A stretch of DNA of 64,000 bases from assembly GCA_039816825.1 (NCBI GenBank), contig JBCBXA010000001.1, forward strand, positions 71,584 to 135,583. Direction: 5' to 3'. Under the pieces are notes generated by a model. The model was not told the DNA's origin. It worked only from the letters and a program-made list of their open reading frames with translations, and ran no database searches. Below are positions 60,518-64,000 of the stretch, piece by piece (the stretch's first letter is position 1; each line of letters starts with the position of its first letter). This DNA is from JBCBXA01 sp039816825 (GTDB lineage: Bacteria; Pseudomonadota; Alphaproteobacteria; Rhizobiales; Rhizobiaceae). Made by a program: the position numbers and the translations under genes.

Positions 60518-61213
60518 ATGCGCGTATTGTTAATCGAAGACGACAGCGCAACCGCTCAATCAATTGAGCTCATGCTGAAGTCGGAAAGCTTCAACGTGTA
60601 TACGACAGACCTAGGAGAAGAGGGCGTCGATCTCGGAAAGCTGTACGATTACGACATTATTCTTCTAGATCTGAACCTGCCCGACATGAGCGGCTACGAA
60701 GTGCTGCGCACCCTGCGGCTTTCCAAGGTGAAGACGCCCATTCTCATTCTGTCCGGCCTTGCCGGCATTGAGGACAAGGTTCGCGGCCTTGGATTCGGCG
60801 CCGACGACTATATGACCAAGCCGTTCCACAAGGACGAATTGGTCGCACGCATTCAGGCTATCGTGCGCCGTTCGAAGGGCCATGCTCAGTCCATCATCAC
60901 AACGGGCGATCTGGTGGTGAACCTGGATGGCAAGACCGTTGAAGTCGGTGGCCAGCGCGTGCACCTGACTGGCAAAGAATATCAGATGCTGGAGCTCCTT
61001 TCGCTTCGCAAGGGCACGACGCTCACCAAGGAAATGTTCCTCAACCACCTTTACGGCGGCATGGACGAGCCGGAACTGAAGATTATCGACGTCTTCATCT
61101 GCAAGCTGCGCAAGAAGCTCGCGTCAGCCACCGGCGGCAAGAACTACATCGAGACGGTTTGGGGTCGTGGCTATGTGCTGCGCGAGCCTGAAGAGTTGGC
61201 CGAAACAGCCTAA
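60518..61213 (+). CDS. ctrA: Cell-cycle master regulator CtrA
   Basis: A 231-residue OmpR-family regulator that binds TTAA-N7-TTAAC and controls flagella, division and DNA methylation in alphaproteobacteria. It starts MRVLLIEDDS, with Asp51 in IILLDLNLPDMSGYEV as phosphorylation site, LSGLAGIEDKVRGLGFGADDYMTKPF (quoted here in two pieces of the receiver end) and the highly conserved DNA-binding segment KEYQMLELLSLRKGTTLTKE, NHLYGGMDEPELKIIDVFIC. The C-terminus ends EELAETA rather than in the AA degron of Caulobacter; only the final alanine matches. ATG 60518 matches the family. Confidence 0.97.
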   Translation: MRVLLIEDDSATAQSIELMLKSESFNVYTTDLGEEGVDLGKLYDYDIILLDLNLPDMSGYEVLRTLRLSKVKTPILILSGLAGIEDKVRGLGFGADDYMTKPFHKDELVARIQAIVRRSKGHAQSIITTGDLVVNLDGKTVEVGGQRVHLTGKEYQMLELLSLRKGTTLTKEMFLNHLYGGMDEPELKIIDVFICKLRKKLASATGGKNYIETVWGRGYVLREPEELAETA

Positions 61214-61240
61214 AGGCAGCGGCAACAAAGATCAGCGAGA

Positions 61241-61278
61241 AGCCCGGTGCAGAACAGCTGCACCGGGCTTTTCCTTTT
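61241..61278 (+). terminator. Intrinsic terminator of ctrA
   Basis: A 12-base perfect stem, AGCCCGGTGCAG/CTGCACCGGGCT, with loop AACAG, then TTTCC and TTTT; it begins 28 bases after the ctrA stop. Confidence 0.9.
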
Positions 61279-61380
61279 CTATCCTGCGAGCCGTTGGCCA
61301 GCTGACCGTCAACTCGACCGGGCAGTTGATCCCGCTAGGTCGATGATCCTGCTAGGTCGGGCGGTTTCAGCGACTCGGGT

Positions 61381-61755
61381 TTAGGCCGCCAGGCCGAGTT
61401 CGCGCATTTTGCTGGAGAGTGAAGCGCGATCAAACGGCTTCATGAAGAAGGCATCTGCCCCGGCGCGTTTCGCGCGGGTCATGGATGGAACATCCATTTC
61501 AGAGGTCAGAAAGATGATGAACGGGCGTGCCTCGTCCGAACCAAACCCCTTGAGATCCCGGACGAGTTCAGCGCTGTCCTCTTCCGGAAGGCGCCAGTCG
61601 ATCAGAATGAGATCGGGGGTGCCGTTCATGCACGCCTCTCGGGCCGCCTGACCGTCTTCCGCGTGGACCACCTGAAAGCCCATGGAGTCGAAAATACGCT
61701 CCGCTACGTTCCGAATAACGCTTGAGTCGTCAACGATGAGACAGTTTCTTGTCAC
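61381..61755 (-). CDS. CheY-like single-domain response regulator
   Basis: A 124-residue receiver without output domain: acidic pocket VDDSS (8-12), Asp53 in LILIDWRLPEED, Thr in FLTSE and Lys in FFMKPFD. It lies 90 bases downstream of chpT on the same strand, an arrangement seen in Hyphomicrobiales. It may compete for phosphate in the CckA-ChpT relay or act in chemotaxis; sequence does not decide. It resembles CheY more than CpdR. Confidence 0.85.
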   Translation of the reverse strand: MTRNCLIVDDSSVIRNVAERIFDSMGFQVVHAEDGQAAREACMNGTPDLILIDWRLPEEDSAELVRDLKGFGSDEARPFIIFLTSEMDVPSMTRAKRAGADAFFMKPFDRASLSSKMRELGLAA

Positions 61756-61845
61756 TTTTTCATCCTTCTGGAATGGGCCGTCTGCTAAATCTAGCGGGTC
61801 AAACCTGCCTGCCGGTTAATGCGGGTCACCTGTTTGCTCAAAAGT

Positions 61846-62493
61846 CTAGGCGGCTGCTCGAAGGGTTACCGTTTCGGCGTTTACCGAGGCTGAGAGCGTC
61901 ATGCCGGTCTCTTTGGCCAACAGAACCGTGTAGTAGGGCTGGATGGCGTGGGCATCGACCTCGCCTTCATGGGTTCCGTTCAGAAAATCGAGCAGCAGAG
62001 CAGGCACACGGGCATTTTTGCCGGTGCATGAAACGGACAGGACCGCCTGGTCCGTCTCCGGCGCGTCGATCTGCACTGCGATGGTGCCACCTCGTGGGAT
62101 GGCGTGGAGCCCACATGCCACCAGGTTGAGCAGAAGCTTGACCCGGTTCTTCGCCACCAGCGCGCGTGGCCCGTCCCACGTCACATCTGGCTTCTCATAT
62201 TCCATCAGGTCACGGACCACGGTTTCGGCATCGCCCGTATCGATGGAAGCCCCAGCTGATCCGGCAGCCCCATAGGCTATGCGACAGAATTTCAGTTTGG
62301 CGGATGCGGAGCCTGTGGACTTGCGGATCAGGTCCATGGCGAAGTCCTGCATCTCCGCTCCGTTGTCCTCATCCAGCACCTCCAGACCGTTTGAGACAGC
62401 GCCCAGTGGGCCAATGACGTCGTGGCAGACGCGGCTGCATAGCAGGGCTGCCAGATCGGCGGCGGAGAGTGCTGGAAGTGCGTTCATGATCAT
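61846..62493 (-). CDS. chpT: Histidine phosphotransferase ChpT
   Basis: A 215-residue dimeric protein that passes phosphate from the CckA kinase to CtrA and CpdR. The phospho-accepting His24 lies in LLCSRVCHDVIGPLGAVSNGL, matching the Caulobacter motif; the C-terminal half is a degenerate ATPase-like domain (LLLNLVACGLHAIPRGG) lacking the ATP-binding G boxes. Start at 62493 (MIMNALPALS); an ATG 6 bases later is equally open. Together with ctrA on the other strand it supplies the final relay steps in one locus. Confidence 0.9.
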   Translation of the reverse strand: MIMNALPALSAADLAALLCSRVCHDVIGPLGAVSNGLEVLDEDNGAEMQDFAMDLIRKSTGSASAKLKFCRIAYGAAGSAGASIDTGDAETVVRDLMEYEKPDVTWDGPRALVAKNRVKLLLNLVACGLHAIPRGGTIAVQIDAPETDQAVLSVSCTGKNARVPALLLDFLNGTHEGEVDAHAIQPYYTVLLAKETGMTLSASVNAETVTLRAAA

Positions 62494-62536
62494 GTCTTTC
62501 GGGTTCGAATGGACAAAGTGCTTCGATATGAGGGTG

Positions 62537-63094
62537 TTATGAGCCCACGGTGCTGGGGCTATACCCATGCTCGGGGTGCCAGAGGCTCTCTCCACGGACA
62601 GCGTAACCCCCCGGGGATTGGAGCCATTCGTCGCGGAGCGCGGCCGAATGGAAAAGAAAAACGCGGTCGCGGTACAGTGCCCAGATCCGCGGGTTACCTG
62701 CGACCTCCCGGCCTCTGGCGAGCTGCATGGCGCAATGACCGCCAAAGCGCGGCACATAGATCTGAGGGCTTTGCAGAAACGCGTCTCGATTGGCCACCGT
62801 GCGGAAGTAGAATGTGGATGTGAGGGAGCCACTGCGCATGCTGACCTGCAGTTGAGGGTCGCCATTCACCGCCTTGCGGGACAGGAAGAACTCAACAGGA
62901 TCGAGACCACCGAGAGCCAGTCCGGTATGGTCGTCCACAACAAAGGGTCCAATGTCAGCGCGCTGAAGGGCCTGACGGTCCTCCTCATCAAGGCCCAGCC
63001 CCGCAGCTGGTGCAGTCACGACGGCCATTGCGGTTGCAGCAGTCAGTGCCGTTCGCCGAGCCACGTTTAACAATTGGAAAACCTTTGCGCTCAT
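62537..63094 (-). CDS. Exported YHS-domain-like protein
   Basis: A 185-residue protein with a signal peptide (LTAATAMAVVTAPAAG, cleavage near residue 31) and a YHS-like domain: GLALGGLDPVEFFLSRKAV, FYFRTVANRDAFLQSPQIYVPRFGGHCA and FLFHSAALRDEWLQSP. YHS domains often bind metals, with a Cys as here (GGHCA). Its function is unknown; it precedes chpT on the same strand by 43 bases and may be co-transcribed. Confidence 0.75.
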   Translation of the reverse strand: MSAKVFQLLNVARRTALTAATAMAVVTAPAAGLGLDEEDRQALQRADIGPFVVDDHTGLALGGLDPVEFFLSRKAVNGDPQLQVSMRSGSLTSTFYFRTVANRDAFLQSPQIYVPRFGGHCAMQLARGREVAGNPRIWALYRDRVFLFHSAALRDEWLQSPGGYAVRGESLWHPEHGYSPSTVGS

Positions 63095-63211
63095 GATGCG
63101 GATATTCCGGTTCGATTTTGTTCACCAATGCTCCGAAAATGGCGCTTAAAGGTGAGCGTCGGGTTAAGTCTCCGGCTGGCGTGAGCCACTGGTTGCCAAA
63201 TTCGGATCGAA

Positions 63212-63300
63212 CGCCCCAGGAGCGCCTGCGCGCTCTCATCGACCCCAAGAGCGCGTCTACGCGCTCATACTGACCCCAAGAGCGCGGCCGCGCGCTCATA
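63212..63300. repeat. Three tandem GAGCGC hairpin repeats upstream of eipA
   Basis: Three units of about 30 bases, each with CCCCA(A/G)GAGCGC..GCGCTC, form hairpins at 63220-63235, 63249-63266 and 63280-63297 (stems of 6-7 bases, loops of 4). The third ends 22 bases before the eipA start, inside the 224-base gap between the divergent YHS and eipA genes. A related hairpin stands in the serC-serA gap. They may be an expanding REP-type repeat or a leader that affects eipA. Confidence 0.75.
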
Positions 63301-63318
63301 TTGACACAGAGGTGCATC

Positions 63319-63891
63319 ATGTTCGTGCGTTCCCTCCTCAAACGGCTTTCAGCCATCGCCTTTATTGTGGCTGCCATAGCCTTGGCCATGCCTGCGCAGG
63401 CCAACCAGCAGCGCTACAGCCAGAACGAAATCGTCGATATCGGCCACACTTTCTTTGGTTCCGTGAGCCAGGCCTTCGCCCAGACAGTGGAGCGTGCCAT
63501 GGCAAGCTACGGGCAGCCCAATGGCTACATTCTCGGTGAAGAAGCCTCCGGTGCCTATATTGGTGGTCTCCGCTATGGAGAGGGCACCCTTTTCACGCGC
63601 AATGCCGGTGATCACCGGGTCTTCTGGCAAGGCCCAAGTGTCGGTGTCGACTGGGGCGGCGATGGTAACCGCACCATGATTCTTGTCTATAATCTCGACA
63701 GTGTCGACGGCCTCTATAAGCGCTATCCGGGCGTGTCTGGCTCGGCCTATCTGGTCGGCGGAGTTGGCATGACTGTCCTCAAGAACCGAAACGTGGCGCT
63801 GGTGCCCATCAAAACCGGAGTGGGCGCCCGCCTGGGCCTGAACGTCGGATATTTGAAGCTGACGCGTACGCCGACGTGGAATCCGTTTTAG
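63319..63891 (+). CDS. eipA: Periplasmic envelope protein EipA (DUF1134)
   Basis: A 190-residue exported protein. Signal peptide (LKRLSAIAFIVAAIALAMP, cleavage near AQAN at 30). The body is a DUF1134 domain: YILGEEASGAYIGGLRYGEG, VFWQGPSVGVDWGGDGNRTMILVYNL, YLVGGVGMTVLKNRNVALVPI, GVGARLGLNVGYLK. In Brucella, EipA is needed for envelope integrity and is controlled by CtrA. ATG 63319 has AGAGG upstream; a TTG at 63301 is less likely. Confidence 0.87.
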   Translation: MFVRSLLKRLSAIAFIVAAIALAMPAQANQQRYSQNEIVDIGHTFFGSVSQAFAQTVERAMASYGQPNGYILGEEASGAYIGGLRYGEGTLFTRNAGDHRVFWQGPSVGVDWGGDGNRTMILVYNLDSVDGLYKRYPGVSGSAYLVGGVGMTVLKNRNVALVPIKTGVGARLGLNVGYLKLTRTPTWNPF

Positions 63892-64000
63892 GGTCAGGAC
63901 GCATTCATCTGTTTGCATTGGTGGGAGTCAATTTGACCGGTGGACTTCGTTGCAAAGGCTTGAAAGTCGCGGGACTTCCTTCGCCTTCGCTCCTCGCCAC
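63892..64000. other. Last 109 bases: no gene recognised
   Basis: The sequence after eipA shows no clear terminator or start codon in good context; the next gene probably starts beyond the window. Confidence 0.4.

Noticed and set aside
63212..63300. CRISPR-like array
   Set aside because: Units are only about 30 bases in total with self-complementary cores and no unique spacers, and no cas genes are present; it is a palindromic repeat.

Overview
The window reads as an ordinary chromosomal segment of a free-living, flagellated alphaproteobacterium, probably marine or alga-associated and near the Hyphomicrobiales/Parvibaculales. The lineage is inferred from CtrA and ChpT in the same stretch, a BA14K-like protein, an EipA (DUF1134) protein, the tkt/DUF4164/zapA/6S/ygfA arrangement, and CtrA-type boxes (TTAA-N7-TTAAC) in front of flagellar and envelope genes. 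I see no phage, insertion sequence, CRISPR array, rRNA or tRNA gene.

Layout. 1-6.3 kb (minus strand): central carbon genes pgk (cut by the window edge), gap and tkt, with a LysE-type exporter, a DsbA-fold protein, an SH3 protein and a DUF924 protein between them. 6.5-10.4 kb (plus): DUF4164, zapA, a DMSP lyase of the DddP family, a probable 6S RNA, ygfA and a YmdB-like phosphoesterase. 10.4-18.2 kb: an ABC substrate-binding protein and permease without an ATPase, a TPR protein, an MBL-fold protein, yebC, BA14K, an LpxL-type acyltransferase, a TSUP exporter and DUF3750. 18.3-20.5 kb: ruvCAB. 20.6-24 kb: a Tat-exported MBL hydrolase, two tandem copies of an unrecognised 68-residue secreted protein, and acuI. 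23.6-33.6 kb: ybgC, glnE (opposite strand), tolQRAB-pal-cpoB and tilS. 33.8-46.2 kb: ftsH, glmM, an outer-membrane barrel, serC-serA behind a candidate serC leader RNA, dps, a DMT exporter, a MuiA-like protein and purA. 46.3-50.2 kb: an unrecognised anchored protein and flhA. 50.4-53.6 kb: a five-gene set of PepSY protein, response regulator, sensor kinase, small membrane protein and cytochrome b561. 53.6-58.2 kb: small accessory and stress genes (PqiA-like, VOC with an HxlR-type regulator, DUF7218, MATE, DUF3140, SRPBCC with MarR). 58.3-63.9 kb: fliJ-fliI facing ctrA, then a CheY-like protein, chpT, a YHS protein and eipA.

How it fits together. ChpT and CtrA form the end of the cell-cycle phosphorelay. 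Perfect or near CtrA boxes in front of flhA, an outer-membrane barrel and tolQ suggest that flagellar export and envelope division genes here are under that relay. DddP and AcuI could together convert DMSP to DMS and pass the acrylate carbon, once activated to acryloyl-CoA, to propionyl-CoA, although they are 14 kb apart and not co-transcribed. The least explained items are the duplicated small secreted proteins, the PepSY/two-component/b561 set, the regulator made of two HxlR-like halves, and the REP-like hairpin repeats.
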